Shown: positions 6,335 through 15,641 of the stretch, one piece after another
How the letters are laid out: every line of letters starts with the position of its first letter
Position numbering within the stretch: position 1 is the stretch's first letter
From: Allorhizobium ampelinum S4
GTDB lineage: Bacteria; Pseudomonadota; Alphaproteobacteria; Rhizobiales; Rhizobiaceae
Length of the DNA: 64,000 nucleotides
Reading direction: 5' to 3'
NCBI RefSeq assembly: GCF_000016285.1
Contig: NC_011989.1
Coordinates: 1,925,001 to 1,989,000 of the forward strand
Program-made: the position numbers and the translations under genes
Notes under the pieces: model-generated
The model's database searches: none
The model's input: the letters and a program-made list of their open reading frames with translations, nothing else
What the model was told of the DNA's origin: nothing

Positions 6335-8440
6335 TCATCCAGCCCGCAGGAACCGGACGGCCTCATCGCGGCGGTGCAGGTAGAGCAATGTGCGCACCGC
6401 CTCGCCGCGTGCCGAAGTCAGATCGGGGTCGCGTTCCAGCAGATAGGCGGCGTCCTTGCGGGCGACTTCCAAGAGGTCGGCGTGGTGTTCAAGGCTGGCG
6501 ATGCGAAAGCCGGGCGTGCCGGATTGGCGGGTGCCGAGTAGCTCGCCTTCGCCGCGCAGTTTCAGGTCTTCTTCGGCAATCAGGAAGCCGTCTTCGCTGT
6601 CGCGCAGGATTGACAGCCGCGCCTTGCCGGTTTCGCCCAGCGGGCCTTTATAGAGAAGGATGCAGGAAGAGGCCTCAGCGCCGCGCCCGACCCGACCGCG
6701 CAACTGGTGCAGTTGCGCAAGGCCAAAGCGTTCGGCGTGTTCGATCACCATGATCGTCGCATCCGGCACGTCCACCCCGACTTCGACCACTGTGGTTGCT
6801 ACCAGCAGCCGTGTTTCACCGCTCTTGAAAGCCAGCATGGCGGCGTCTTTTTCCTCGCCTTTCATGCGGCCATGCACGAGGCCGATGGGCGCCTTGAGGC
6901 ACATTTTCAGCACCTCGAATCGCTCCTCGACCGACATCAGTTCTGATTCCTCGGTTTCCTCAACCAGTGGGCAGATCCAATAGGCTTTCTTACCGGAAGC
7001 AATCGCCGCCTGAAGCCGGTCAACGATATCGCCGATTCGCTCCACAGGCACGGTTACGGTCTGGATCGGTTTGCGGCCCGCCGGTTTTTCGGTGAGCTTG
7101 GAGACATCCATATCGCCGAAGGCAGCCAGAACCAGCGTGCGCGGAATGGGCGTGGCGGTCATGACCAGCATGTGTGGCGAAACGCCCTTGGCTGTCAGTC
7201 GCAGCCGCTGGTGGACACCAAAGCGATGCTGCTCATCGACTACAGCCAGCATGAGATTGTGATAATTGACCGAATCCTGAAACAGCGCGTGGGTGCCAAT
7301 AACTATTTGCGCTTGGCCGGAGGCTATTCGCTCCAGCACCGCTTCACGCTCGCGGCCCTTGGTGCGTCCAGTCAGCACATCGACGGCGATTCCGGCAGCC
7401 GCCGCCATTTTTGATAGAGTCGCATGATGCTGGCGCGCCAGAATTTCGGTCGGCGCCATCAGCACGGCCTGGCCGCCGTTTTCCACCACAGCCGCCATGG
7501 CCAGCAGCGCCACCAGCGTCTTGCCCGCGCCGACATCGCCCTGGACCAGGCGCAACATGCGGCTGTCGCTTTCCATATCTTTCAAGATATCGGCAACAGC
7601 GTCCTTCTGGCTGTTGGTGGGGGTAAAGGGCAGGGCGGCAAGGATTTTTCCGCTCATTTCGCCCGTGGCGCGAACCGGTGTTCCCGCCACCTTGCGCAAG
7701 CGTTGACGCACCAGTGCCAGAGAGACCTGGCCCGCCAGAAATTCATCATAGGCCAGCCTGCGCCGGGCCGGGGCCTGCGGATCCACATCCTTTTCATCAA
7801 GGGGGCTGTGCAATCGCTCAAAACTTGGTTTGACAGCGTCGAAACCTTGTTTCGTCACCAGTGCCGGATCGATCCATTCGGCAAAGTCCGGCAAGCGTTC
7901 CACAGCGTGGTCTACCGCCTTTTTCAGCACTTTCGGCGAAAGGCCGGCCGTAAGCGGATAGACCGGCTCGACCAGCGGCATGGTCGCCGCCTCGCTGGCC
8001 TTGACCATGAAATCCGGGTGGACCATCGAGGGGCGACCATTGAACCAGTCGATTTTTCCCGAAACCGTGATGATCTCATCGACCGGCAAGGCTTTTTCCA
8101 GCCAATTGCCCTTGGCGCGAAAGAATGTCAGCGCTAATTCACCGGTCTCGTCATGCAGGAAAACCCGGTAGGGCGCGTTGCGATTTTCCTTAGGCGCAGG
8201 CGTGTGGCGGTCTACCCGACCCGTCACGGTGACAATGGCACCTTGCGGGGCTCGGGCAATTCCTGGCTGGTTGCGCCGGTCGATCAGGCGATGGGGGCTT
8301 AAGAAAAGCAGATCGACGACGCGGGCGTCTTCAGCATCTTCGCGGCCCAGCAGGCTCGCCAGCAATTGCGCCAGCTTCGGACCAACGCCCGGCAGGGTGG
8401 AAACGGAGGCAAACAGGGGATCGAGCAGGGATGGACGCAT
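6335..8440 (-). CDS. recG: ATP-dependent DNA helicase RecG
   Basis: A 701-aa protein of standard RecG length. It has an N-terminal wedge/OB region (VTGRVDRHTPAPKENRN), helicase motif I GDVGAGKT (about residue 301), motif Ia MAPTEILARQH, motif II DEQH (about 400; VVDEQHRFGVHQR), motif III TATPIPRTL, motif V and VI (ATTVVEVGVDVPDATIM, QLRGRVGRG) and the RecG C-terminus. RecG reverses stalled forks and migrates branched DNA. The ATG at 8440 gives MRPSLLDPLF, matching rhizobial RecG; the frame extends upstream to 8707 only through repeat sequence. It is divergent from sdhE-mfd. Confidence 0.96.
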   Translation of the reverse strand: MRPSLLDPLFASVSTLPGVGPKLAQLLASLLGREDAEDARVVDLLFLSPHRLIDRRNQPGIARAPQGAIVTVTGRVDRHTPAPKENRNAPYRVFLHDETGELALTFFRAKGNWLEKALPVDEIITVSGKIDWFNGRPSMVHPDFMVKASEAATMPLVEPVYPLTAGLSPKVLKKAVDHAVERLPDFAEWIDPALVTKQGFDAVKPSFERLHSPLDEKDVDPQAPARRRLAYDEFLAGQVSLALVRQRLRKVAGTPVRATGEMSGKILAALPFTPTNSQKDAVADILKDMESDSRMLRLVQGDVGAGKTLVALLAMAAVVENGGQAVLMAPTEILARQHHATLSKMAAAAGIAVDVLTGRTKGREREAVLERIASGQAQIVIGTHALFQDSVNYHNLMLAVVDEQHRFGVHQRLRLTAKGVSPHMLVMTATPIPRTLVLAAFGDMDVSKLTEKPAGRKPIQTVTVPVERIGDIVDRLQAAIASGKKAYWICPLVEETEESELMSVEERFEVLKMCLKAPIGLVHGRMKGEEKDAAMLAFKSGETRLLVATTVVEVGVDVPDATIMVIEHAERFGLAQLHQLRGRVGRGAEASSCILLYKGPLGETGKARLSILRDSEDGFLIAEEDLKLRGEGELLGTRQSGTPGFRIASLEHHADLLEVARKDAAYLLERDPDLTSARGEAVRTLLYLHRRDEAVRFLRAG

Positions 8441-8509
8441 GATGGCGGCAAAATGCCGTGTGATGAGGCGCATTGCAAGGCTGACAAGGCAATTGTGAGC
8501 GGGTATACA

Positions 8510-8652
8510 GCATCGGACTGAAAAGTGGGAACCGGTTTTCAGAGATATCCGATGCGAAGAGAAAGGCATCGGACTGAGAAGTGGGAACCGGTTTTCGGGC
8601 ATATCCGATGCGAAGAGAAAAGCATCGGACCGAAAAGTGGGAACCGGTTTTT
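8510..8652 (+). repeat. 56-bp tandem palindromic repeat, 2.5 copies
   Basis: Units start at 8511, 8567 and 8623 (last one truncated). Each carries AAGTGGGAACCGGTTTT, a motif widespread in rhizobial intergenic DNA. The two full units are also bounded by inverted arms GCATCGGA / TCCGATGC with inner arms CTGAAAA / TTTTCAG in unit 1, so each can fold on itself. A diverged inverted piece (GAAAACCGGT, then CGATGCGAAG) recurs at 8838-8875. Confidence 0.85.
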
Positions 8653-8689
8653 TGGTGGGGCGATGTTGTGAGGAAGCACCGGGTTCTCG

Positions 8690-8800
8690 GCTTCGCCGCC
8701 CCCTCATCCGCCTGCCGGCACCTTCTCCCCGATGGGGAGAAGAGGGATGGAGCCGACAGGTGCGGTGCGTTTTCAGTGAGGCGAGGACCGCCGAGCGAAG
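8690..8800. repeat. RIME-like rhizobial palindromic element
   Basis: CCTCATCCGCCTGCCGGCA leads into the perfect hairpin CTTCTCCCC-gat-GGGGAGAAG (8722-8742), which resembles rhizobial intergenic mosaic elements. Together with the 56-bp repeats it fills the recG-sdhE interval (8441-8907). I see no gene in that interval. Confidence 0.6.
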
Positions 8801-8907
8801 GCGGGGGAGTGACGAACTGCTTGCTCCGTCATGACTTGTGAAAACCGGTCTACGAGAAAATTCGATGCGAAGCCAAGAGGTTCAGCATCAACAGGAAGGT
8901 GAATGAC

Positions 8908-9255
8908 ATGACTGGTCTGGTTCGCAGCAGCGCCGATCTCGATCCCCGCCGCAGGCGTATTCTGTTTCGCTGCTGGCATCGGGGTATCAGGGAGATGGAC
9001 CTGATGCTTGGCCAGTTTGCCGAAGCAGAAATCAGTGCGCTCAACGATGCTGAGCTGGATGATCTCGAACTGATCATGGCGGAAGAAGACAATGACCTGA
9101 TCAGCTGGATCAATGGTGCTGCCCCTGTGCCTGTTCATATGCAGATCCCGTTGTTTGAGCGCATTGCCGCCACCCGCCCCGATTTTTCGCCTGTCGATGG
9201 TTCGGCCATTGCATTGTCGTCCAGGCCTGATGCGAGTGCTGTGACCGAAAAATGA
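8908..9255 (+). CDS. sdhE: Succinate dehydrogenase assembly factor SdhE (CptB/DUF339 family)
   Basis: A 115-aa protein with the family core DPRRRRILFRCWHRGIREMD, whose RGxxE motif binds the flavoprotein subunit during covalent FAD attachment to SdhA. GQFAEAEISALNDAELDDLE follows, as in other members. The ATG at 8908 is chosen because AGGAAGG (8890-8896) is well placed for it and too close to the GTG at 8899. Its stop overlaps the mfd start (ATGA), so the two are translationally coupled; sdhE-mfd order is common in rhizobia. It has a longer C-terminal tail than the about 90-aa enterobacterial protein. Confidence 0.9.
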   Translation: MTGLVRSSADLDPRRRRILFRCWHRGIREMDLMLGQFAEAEISALNDAELDDLELIMAEEDNDLISWINGAAPVPVHMQIPLFERIAATRPDFSPVDGSAIALSSRPDASAVTEK

Positions 9256-12200
9256 TTTCCCTGTTTGATGCAAAGAAGACGGCAGCGGCGGCGTCCGCTG
9301 TTACCCTCTCGCCTGTGCCTGATGGTATGGACGCTTTTCTGGTGGCGGAACTGGCGCGGCAGGGCAGGCCTGTCGCCTATCTTCTATCGGATTCCAGCCG
9401 GATGAATGATATCGAGCAGATGCTCGGCTTCTGTGCGCCGGAAATTCCGGTGCTGACCCTGCCTGCCTGGGATTGCCTGCCCTATGACCGGGTTTCGCCC
9501 AGCGCCGATATTTCCGCCCGCAGGCTTTCGGCACTGTCGGGGCTGATTGCCCATGCCCGAAAGCCACATCCGGGCATTGTTCTTGTCACTGCCAATGCCA
9601 TGCTGCAAAAGCTGGCACCGGCTGATGTTATCGAAAGCCTGTCCTTTTCGGCCCGCCCCGGCAATCAGGTGAAGATGGACGACGTTGCCGCCCGCTTGTC
9701 GCGCAACGGCTTTGAACGCGTCGATACCGTGCGCGAAGTCGGCGAATTTGCGGTGCGTGGCGGTATTCTTGACGTGTTCGTGCCGGGCTCTGAGGAGCCG
9801 GTGCGGCTGGATTTCTTTGGTGATACGCTGGAAAGTATCCGCAGTTTCGATCCAGCCAGCCAGCGCACTATCGGTCAGGTCCGCTCACTGGACCTCAACC
9901 CGATGAGCGAAGTGACGTTGACGCCGGAAAGCATCAGCCGGTTTCGCAAGAATTACCTGTCGCTGTTTGGCGCGGCCACCCGCGACGATGCGCTGTACAC
10001 CGCCGTGTCCGAAGGCCGCCGTTATGCGGGCATGGAACACTGGATGCCGCTGTTTCATGAAAAGCTGGAGACGGTGTTCGATTATCTCACCGATTTCCGG
10101 GTGGTGCTCGACCATACGGTGCGCGAATCCGCCGAAGAACGCGGCAAGCTGATCCGCGACTATTATGAGGCGCGTTTGAACAGCGCGACACCCGGCAAGG
10201 GCCATCTGGCGCAGGGCACGCCTTATAAACCGATACCGCCGGAATATCTCTATTTAGGGGCGGCGGAATTTGCCAAGAAGCTAGAAGCGCTGAACCCGAT
10301 CCGTCTGACACCGTTTGCCGAGCCGGATAGCGAAGGCCGCAAGATTGTCGAACTCTCGGCTCGTTCCGGCCCGCGCTGGGCGAAGCTGGCCGCGCAGGAA
10401 AGCAGCGAGACCAAGGCTGATGGCGAGGCGCAACGGGTCAATGTCTTTACCCAGGCAGTAAAATATATTTCCGACAAGCGGGCTTCCGGCTCCAAGGTGC
10501 TGATTACCGGCTGGTCGGAAGGTTCGCTCGACCGGCTGTTGCAGGTGTTGAACGAGCACGGGCTGGAGCGGCTAAAGCCTGTTACTGCCCTGAAGGATCT
10601 CGATCAGCTTGGCAAGGGTCATGCGGCAACCGCCGTCCTGGCGCTTGAGGGCGGGTTCGAGGCGGGCGAACTCGTGGTGGTCGGCGAGCAGGATATCCTC
10701 GGCGACCGCATGGTGCGCCGGTCCAAGCGTCGCAAGCGGGCAGCCGATTTTATTTCGGAAGTGGCCGGGCTGGATGAAGGCTCGATCGTTGTTCATGCAG
10801 AGCATGGCATTGGCCGGTTTATCGGATTGCGCACCATCCAGGCGGCGGGCAGCCAGCATGCCTGTCTGGAATTGCAATATGCCGACGAGGCAAAGCTGTT
10901 CCTGCCGGTCGAAAATATCGAGCTTCTGTCGCGCTACGGCTCGGAAGGCAGCGAAGCGCAATTGGACAAGTTGGGCGGCGGTGCCTGGCAGATGCGCAAG
11001 GCCAAGCTGAAGAAACGCCTGCTGGACATGGCCGGTGGGCTGATCCGCATCGCCGCCGAGCGGATGATGCGGTCGGCACCGGTGCTGGCCACGACTGAAG
11101 GCTTTTACGACGAATTCGCCGCGCGGTTCCCCTATGAGGAGACCGAGGACCAGATGAATGCCATCGAGGCGGTGCGCGGCGATCTGGCTGCTGGACGTCC
11201 AATGGACCGCCTGATCTGCGGCGATGTCGGCTTCGGCAAGACGGAGGTGGCGCTGCGCGCCGCCTTCGTGGCAGCGATGAACGGTATTCAGGTGGCGGTC
11301 GTGGTTCCGACCACGCTTTTGGCGCGCCAGCATTTCAAGACGTTTTCCGAGCGGTTTCGCGGGTTGCCAATCCGCATCCAGCAGGCCTCGCGGCTGGTGG
11401 GTACCAAGGAGCTGAACCTCGTCAAGAAGGAAGTGGCTGAGGGCAAGACCGATATTGTCGTCGGCACCCATGCTCTCCTGGGGTCGGGCATAAAATTCGC
11501 CAATCTTGGCCTGCTGGTGATTGATGAAGAGCAGCATTTCGGCGTCAAGCACAAGGAACGGCTGAAAGAGTTGAAGAGCGACGTGCATGTGCTGACGCTG
11601 TCGGCGACGCCCATTCCGCGCACCTTGCAGCTGGCGATGACCGGGGTGCGCGAATTGTCGCTGATCACCACGCCGCCAGTGGACCGTATGGCGGTGCGCA
11701 CCTTCATTTCGCCCTTCGATCCGCTGGTGATCCGCGAAACGCTGATGCGTGAACATTATCGCGGTGGGCAGAGCTTTTATGTCTGCCCACGTCTGGCGGA
11801 TCTTGCCGATATCAAGGCATTTCTGGAGTCGGATGTGCCGGAATTGAAAGTGGCGATTGCCCATGGCCAGATGGCGGCGGGCGAACTGGAAGACATCATG
11901 AACGCCTTCTATGAAGGCCGCTATGATGTTCTGCTTTCCACCACCATCGTTGAATCCGGTCTTGATGTGCCGACCGCAAACACTCTCATTGTCCATCGCG
12001 CCGACATGTTCGGCCTAGCCCAGCTCTACCAGATCCGCGGCCGGGTTGGTCGCTCCAAGGTGCGAGCCTTCGCGCTGCTGACCTTGCCGGTCAACAAGGT
12101 TCTGACGACCAGCGCCGAGCGGCGGCTGAAAGTGCTGCAATCGCTGGATACGCTGGGCGCGGGCTTCCAGCTTGCCAGCCACGATCTCGATATTCGCGGT

Positions 12201-12779
12201 GCTGGCAATTTGCTGGGCGAGGAACAATCCGGCCACATCAAGGAAGTCGGCTTCGAGCTTTACCAGCAAATGCTGGAGGAGGCCGTGGCCGAGGTGAAGG
12301 GCGAGGACGAGGTCGTCGATAGCGGCTGGTCGCCGCAAATCCAGGTCGGCACATCTGTGATGATCCCCGACGAATACGTGCCAGACCTGCATCTGCGTCT
12401 TGGCCTGTATCGCCGCCTGGGCGAATTGACCGAGTTGAACGATATTGACGGCTTCGGTGCCGAGTTGATCGACCGGTTCGGGCCGCTGCCAGCGGAAGTG
12501 CAGAACCTGTTGAAGGTCGTTTACGTCAAGGCGCTGTGCCGCAAGGCCAATGTCGAAAAGCTGGAAGCCGGTCCGAAGGGCGTCGTGGTTCAGTTCCGCA
12601 ACAAGCTGTTCCCCAACCCGGCAGCTTTGGTCGGCTTCATCGCCAAACAGGGCAGCATGGCCAAGATCCGTCCAGACCACAGTGTGTTCCTGACCCGCGA
12701 TCTGCCAACGCCCGAGAAACGGCTGGCGGGTGCGGCGACCATCATGGCGCAACTGGCGGAACTGGCCAAGGTGAAGTGA
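9252..12779 (+). CDS. mfd: Transcription-repair coupling factor Mfd
   Basis: A 1175-aa protein of full Mfd length. The UvrB-like N-terminal region (FDAKKTAA to about 400) is followed by the RNA-polymerase-interaction domain (VHAEHGIGRFIGL, about residue 515), the RecG-like motor with Walker A GDVGFGKT (about 657), DEEQ box (VIDEEQHFGVKHKERL, about 757), SATPIPRTLQLAMTG, TTIVESGLDVP and QIRGRVGRSK, and the C-terminal autoinhibitory domain. Mfd removes stalled RNA polymerase and recruits UvrA. It overlaps sdhE by 4 bases. Confidence 0.97.
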   Translation: MISLFDAKKTAAAASAVTLSPVPDGMDAFLVAELARQGRPVAYLLSDSSRMNDIEQMLGFCAPEIPVLTLPAWDCLPYDRVSPSADISARRLSALSGLIAHARKPHPGIVLVTANAMLQKLAPADVIESLSFSARPGNQVKMDDVAARLSRNGFERVDTVREVGEFAVRGGILDVFVPGSEEPVRLDFFGDTLESIRSFDPASQRTIGQVRSLDLNPMSEVTLTPESISRFRKNYLSLFGAATRDDALYTAVSEGRRYAGMEHWMPLFHEKLETVFDYLTDFRVVLDHTVRESAEERGKLIRDYYEARLNSATPGKGHLAQGTPYKPIPPEYLYLGAAEFAKKLEALNPIRLTPFAEPDSEGRKIVELSARSGPRWAKLAAQESSETKADGEAQRVNVFTQAVKYISDKRASGSKVLITGWSEGSLDRLLQVLNEHGLERLKPVTALKDLDQLGKGHAATAVLALEGGFEAGELVVVGEQDILGDRMVRRSKRRKRAADFISEVAGLDEGSIVVHAEHGIGRFIGLRTIQAAGSQHACLELQYADEAKLFLPVENIELLSRYGSEGSEAQLDKLGGGAWQMRKAKLKKRLLDMAGGLIRIAAERMMRSAPVLATTEGFYDEFAARFPYEETEDQMNAIEAVRGDLAAGRPMDRLICGDVGFGKTEVALRAAFVAAMNGIQVAVVVPTTLLARQHFKTFSERFRGLPIRIQQASRLVGTKELNLVKKEVAEGKTDIVVGTHALLGSGIKFANLGLLVIDEEQHFGVKHKERLKELKSDVHVLTLSATPIPRTLQLAMTGVRELSLITTPPVDRMAVRTFISPFDPLVIRETLMREHYRGGQSFYVCPRLADLADIKAFLESDVPELKVAIAHGQMAAGELEDIMNAFYEGRYDVLLSTTIVESGLDVPTANTLIVHRADMFGLAQLYQIRGRVGRSKVRAFALLTLPVNKVLTTSAERRLKVLQSLDTLGAGFQLASHDLDIRGAGNLLGEEQSGHIKEVGFELYQQMLEEAVAEVKGEDEVVDSGWSPQIQVGTSVMIPDEYVPDLHLRLGLYRRLGELTELNDIDGFGAELIDRFGPLPAEVQNLLKVVYVKALCRKANVEKLEAGPKGVVVQFRNKLFPNPAALVGFIAKQGSMAKIRPDHSVFLTRDLPTPEKRLAGAATIMAQLAELAKVK

Positions 12780-12844
12780 TTTGGTAATTTAGTATTTGCG
12801 AATCCTGCTTTAGTTATGCCAGATACACGTAAAAGGAGAATTAG

Positions 12845-13822
12845 ATGCGTGATATCGGGCAAAACAACAGCAATTCAATTACTGCTACTGACGAGACCGC
12901 AGAAGTTAGTATGCAGGTTTTGCAGAATATGTATGCAAAGATTACAGGAAAGCGCGAACAAATATCTCGAAGTGTCAATGTAAACCATGTTACTAAATTT
13001 GAAGATTTAGAGAATCTTCATATTAAGATTTATCAGTCTTGCGAGCAATATAATATTGTTACTAAAAATGAATCTATAGTTATTTATCATGTAGATGAGA
13101 GTAAGGAGCAATTTAGCAGTTTTGATAGATTTAGAGCTTACAATAAATCATCGTTGAGCGCTATTGAAAATATACATTTTGAGTACAATATTTTAATAAA
13201 ATTGCCGCTTGTTAATGAACCTCAAAATTATAAAATTACGATAGATATTCACTCTCGAACGTCCATTATTAAAAAAATGCAAAAAAATGAGGGAGTTGCT
13301 GCAATATTTTTTTCAATGATTGCTGATAATACCGGAAACATAAAGATTTCTTATGTTGATTATACGGTTGCGATGAATTTCATGAACGTTATTGATGGTT
13401 GGTTTAATTCTCTCTTTAGGGGAAAGCAAAGAAATTGGGTTAAATTTCCCAAAAAATATAGTCATGAATTTTCTGGAATTTTAAAATTAGCATCTCTCGC
13501 ATTATTCTTAACAACATCCTATCTATATTATATTAGCAATCCCGTTAACTTGGAAAAAATATTGCCATATTCAATAATGATATTTGGCGGCGCTCATGTT
13601 TTACTATCAATAAGCGGCAGGATAGGGAAATCCATAGAGAAAAATATAGATTTAATACATTCGTCTTCATATGTCCATCTTAATAGAGGAGACGAAATGT
13701 CTATCACTGAAGATAAGGATTCAACAAATAGATCTGTTGTAATAATTTCATTAAATATAATATTGGCATTTGCTGTAAATATATTTAGTAATTATATTTG
13801 GTTTTTTATGGGCTTCAAGTAA
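12845..13822 (+). CDS. AT-rich orphan membrane protein
   Basis: The ATG at 12845 has AAGGAG about 8 bases upstream. The 325-aa protein has a soluble N-terminal region of about 210 residues and three hydrophobic segments near the C-terminus: ILKLASLALFLTTSYLYYI, ILPYSIMIFGGAHVLLSI and VVIISLNIILAFAVNIFSNY. Motifs such as KEQFSSFDRFRAYNKSS and YNILIKLPLV suggest a folded domain, but I do not recognise the family. Base composition and codons (AAA, ATT, TTA rich) are far more AT-rich than its neighbours, which points to recent transfer. It sits alone between mfd and a convergent exporter gene. Confidence 0.7.
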   Translation: MRDIGQNNSNSITATDETAEVSMQVLQNMYAKITGKREQISRSVNVNHVTKFEDLENLHIKIYQSCEQYNIVTKNESIVIYHVDESKEQFSSFDRFRAYNKSSLSAIENIHFEYNILIKLPLVNEPQNYKITIDIHSRTSIIKKMQKNEGVAAIFFSMIADNTGNIKISYVDYTVAMNFMNVIDGWFNSLFRGKQRNWVKFPKKYSHEFSGILKLASLALFLTTSYLYYISNPVNLEKILPYSIMIFGGAHVLLSISGRIGKSIEKNIDLIHSSSYVHLNRGDEMSITEDKDSTNRSVVIISLNIILAFAVNIFSNYIWFFMGFK

Positions 13823-13866
13823 ATAATCATCTGCCTCAGAGCAAAAATATTACGATTTTTTTGATT

Positions 13867-14802
13867 TTACTTTAATTGCTCATCCTCTTCCACCGCCAAA
13901 CTGGCCTGCGGACCAGTTGCAACAGCCGGTGGAAGTGGAACACCCTTGGTTCTCTCCCGCATCAGGGTAATCAGGCCGGAGCCGATGATCAGGGTGATGC
14001 CGACCAGCATGGGTAGATCGACATGGTCGCCGAAGATCAGGTAGCCAAACAGAATGGCCCAGAGCATCTGGCTATATTGTGCAGGTCCCAACACGGCCGC
14101 AGGCGCAAAGCGGGTTGCCAGCATCATCAGCACGGTGGCCAGCGCGGCAAACAGGCCGTAGCTGAGCAAGAGCAGCCAGTCCGTTCCTTGCGGCCAGGAG
14201 AAAGCGGGCAGCATGGCGATGCCGGAAATGATGATGGTGCCGAAGGCTCCGGCGCCGTAGAGCGATGTGGATTTTTCACGCGGGCCGATGGCGCGGTAGA
14301 CGACGATGGAAATTGCGCCGCCCAACCCGCCGATGACGGCCCCCAGATGGCCGATGGACAATTCCCTAAAGCCGGGCCGTAACACCACCAGCACGCCGAT
14401 AAAGCCGATGATGACGGCGCTCCAGCGGCGCATGCCGACCTGTTCCTTGAGGAACACCACCGACATGATGGTGACGAAGCAGGGCAAAAGGAAAATCAGG
14501 CAGAAGGCTTCCGCCATCGACAGATGGGTGAAGGCGGTCACCGCCCCAATGGCGCTGGTTCCTGACGCGACGAAGCGCAGCAGCCAGAGCTTCAGGTTTG
14601 AGGTCCTGAACACATCCGTCAGCGAATCGCCGCGCTTCAGCAGAAAGGGCAGGGCAGCCAGACCGAACAGCGATCCGAAGAAGGCCGATTCGAACGGACT
14701 GATTCGTCCATCAACGAGTTTGACCGATGCATCGCTGATGGCGAAGGCGGCAAAGGCCGCAAAAGCGAGCGCAAGGCCGCGAGGTGTCGTATCGGAGGTC
14801 AC
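13867..14802 (-). CDS. DMT-superfamily (EamA) transporter
   Basis: A 311-aa protein with ten hydrophobic segments in two EamA halves: LAFAAFAAFAISDASVK and SAIGAVTAFTHLSMAEA in the first, LGAVIGGLGGAISIVVYRAI through LLVGITLIIGSGLITLM in the second. HLSMAEAFCLIFLLPCFVT and FLKEQVGMRRWSAVIIGFIG are typical of the S-adenosylmethionine/metabolite exporter-like subgroup. The start is GTG at 14802. Substrate unknown. Convergent with the AT-rich gene; the DsbA-like gene upstream on the same strand ends 92 bases away. Confidence 0.88.
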   Translation of the reverse strand: MTSDTTPRGLALAFAAFAAFAISDASVKLVDGRISPFESAFFGSLFGLAALPFLLKRGDSLTDVFRTSNLKLWLLRFVASGTSAIGAVTAFTHLSMAEAFCLIFLLPCFVTIMSVVFLKEQVGMRRWSAVIIGFIGVLVVLRPGFRELSIGHLGAVIGGLGGAISIVVYRAIGPREKSTSLYGAGAFGTIIISGIAMLPAFSWPQGTDWLLLLSYGLFAALATVLMMLATRFAPAAVLGPAQYSQMLWAILFGYLIFGDHVDLPMLVGITLIIGSGLITLMRERTKGVPLPPAVATGPQASLAVEEDEQLK

Positions 14803-14894
14803 GAGCGGGTCGTCCTGGAGTTTGGCCGGGGAAATCCGTCATCAGGTTTCCACCGGCAGGGGCCTCTCGTGAGTATGGCCGATATTGCGTTGCG

Positions 14895-15566
14895 TCAATT
14901 CAGTTTCGACTGCTCGACTGCCTTTTCAGCGGCGATGTCGCGCAGGGCATTGGCCAGAACCTCGGTCGGCTGGGCCCCACTCACGGCATATTTCTGGTCG
15001 ATGATGAAGAAAGGCACGCCATTGACGCCCATCTTCTGGGCGGCGTCGATTTCATCGATCACCATGTCCTTATCGGCATCGCCTGCCAGCAGGGCCTGCA
15101 TCACCTTGCGGTCCAGCCCAGCCTCCTGGACAATATCCAGCAGGACGGCATGGTCGCCGAGATTGCGACCATCCTCGAAAAATGCCTTGAACAGGCCTGA
15201 GACCACAGCACCCTGCGCTTCACGGCTTTCCAGTCCTGCCCAATGGATGAGCCGATGCGCGTCCAGCGTATTCGGACCGATCTTGATGGCTTCGAAATTG
15301 AAGGCAATACCAACCTCGCGGCCAAGCTCAGCCAATTGCTGATGGCCGCGCTCGAGGTTTTCCTTGCCGCCAAATTTTTTGGCCAGTTCGGCCTGCTGGT
15401 CAACGCCTTCGGGCGGATAGTCAGGATTGAGCCGGTAGGGGCGCCAGTTGACGTCGATGCTGACAGTGTCCTGCACCTCGGCAATGGCCAGATCCAGCCG
15501 GGCCTTGCCCAGATAGCACCACGGGCAGACGACATCGGACACGAGATCGATGGTAATACGTTGCAT
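14895..15566 (-). CDS. DsbA-family (FrnE-like) thioredoxin-fold oxidoreductase
   Basis: The ATG at 15566 (MQRITIDLVSD) follows GGAGA at the right distance; the frame to 15602 is not needed. The 223-aa protein has the CxxC active site early (VVCPWCYLGKARLD), the central helical insertion, and the cis-Pro segment GVNGVPFFIIDQKYAVSGAQ typical of FrnE/2-hydroxychromene-isomerase-like DsbA proteins. There is no signal peptide, so it is probably cytoplasmic. Its client is unknown; FrnE homologues act in oxidative-stress protection. Confidence 0.88.
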   Translation of the reverse strand: MQRITIDLVSDVVCPWCYLGKARLDLAIAEVQDTVSIDVNWRPYRLNPDYPPEGVDQQAELAKKFGGKENLERGHQQLAELGREVGIAFNFEAIKIGPNTLDAHRLIHWAGLESREAQGAVVSGLFKAFFEDGRNLGDHAVLLDIVQEAGLDRKVMQALLAGDADKDMVIDEIDAAQKMGVNGVPFFIIDQKYAVSGAQPTEVLANALRDIAAEKAVEQSKLN

Positions 15567-15641
15567 AAAAGAGTCTCCATCGGTATGCGGCAGCGATGAC
15601 ACGCCGCAGATCCGTGCGCAGTCAGCGCACGGTGGTTGAAT

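Noticed and set aside
8510-8652. Possible CRISPR array upstream of recG
   Set aside because: Units are directly abutting 56-bp palindromic copies without unique spacers, only 2.5 copies, and no cas genes are nearby.
10572-11996. 474-aa minus-strand frame inside mfd
   Set aside because: Antisense shadow of an unambiguous Mfd coding region.
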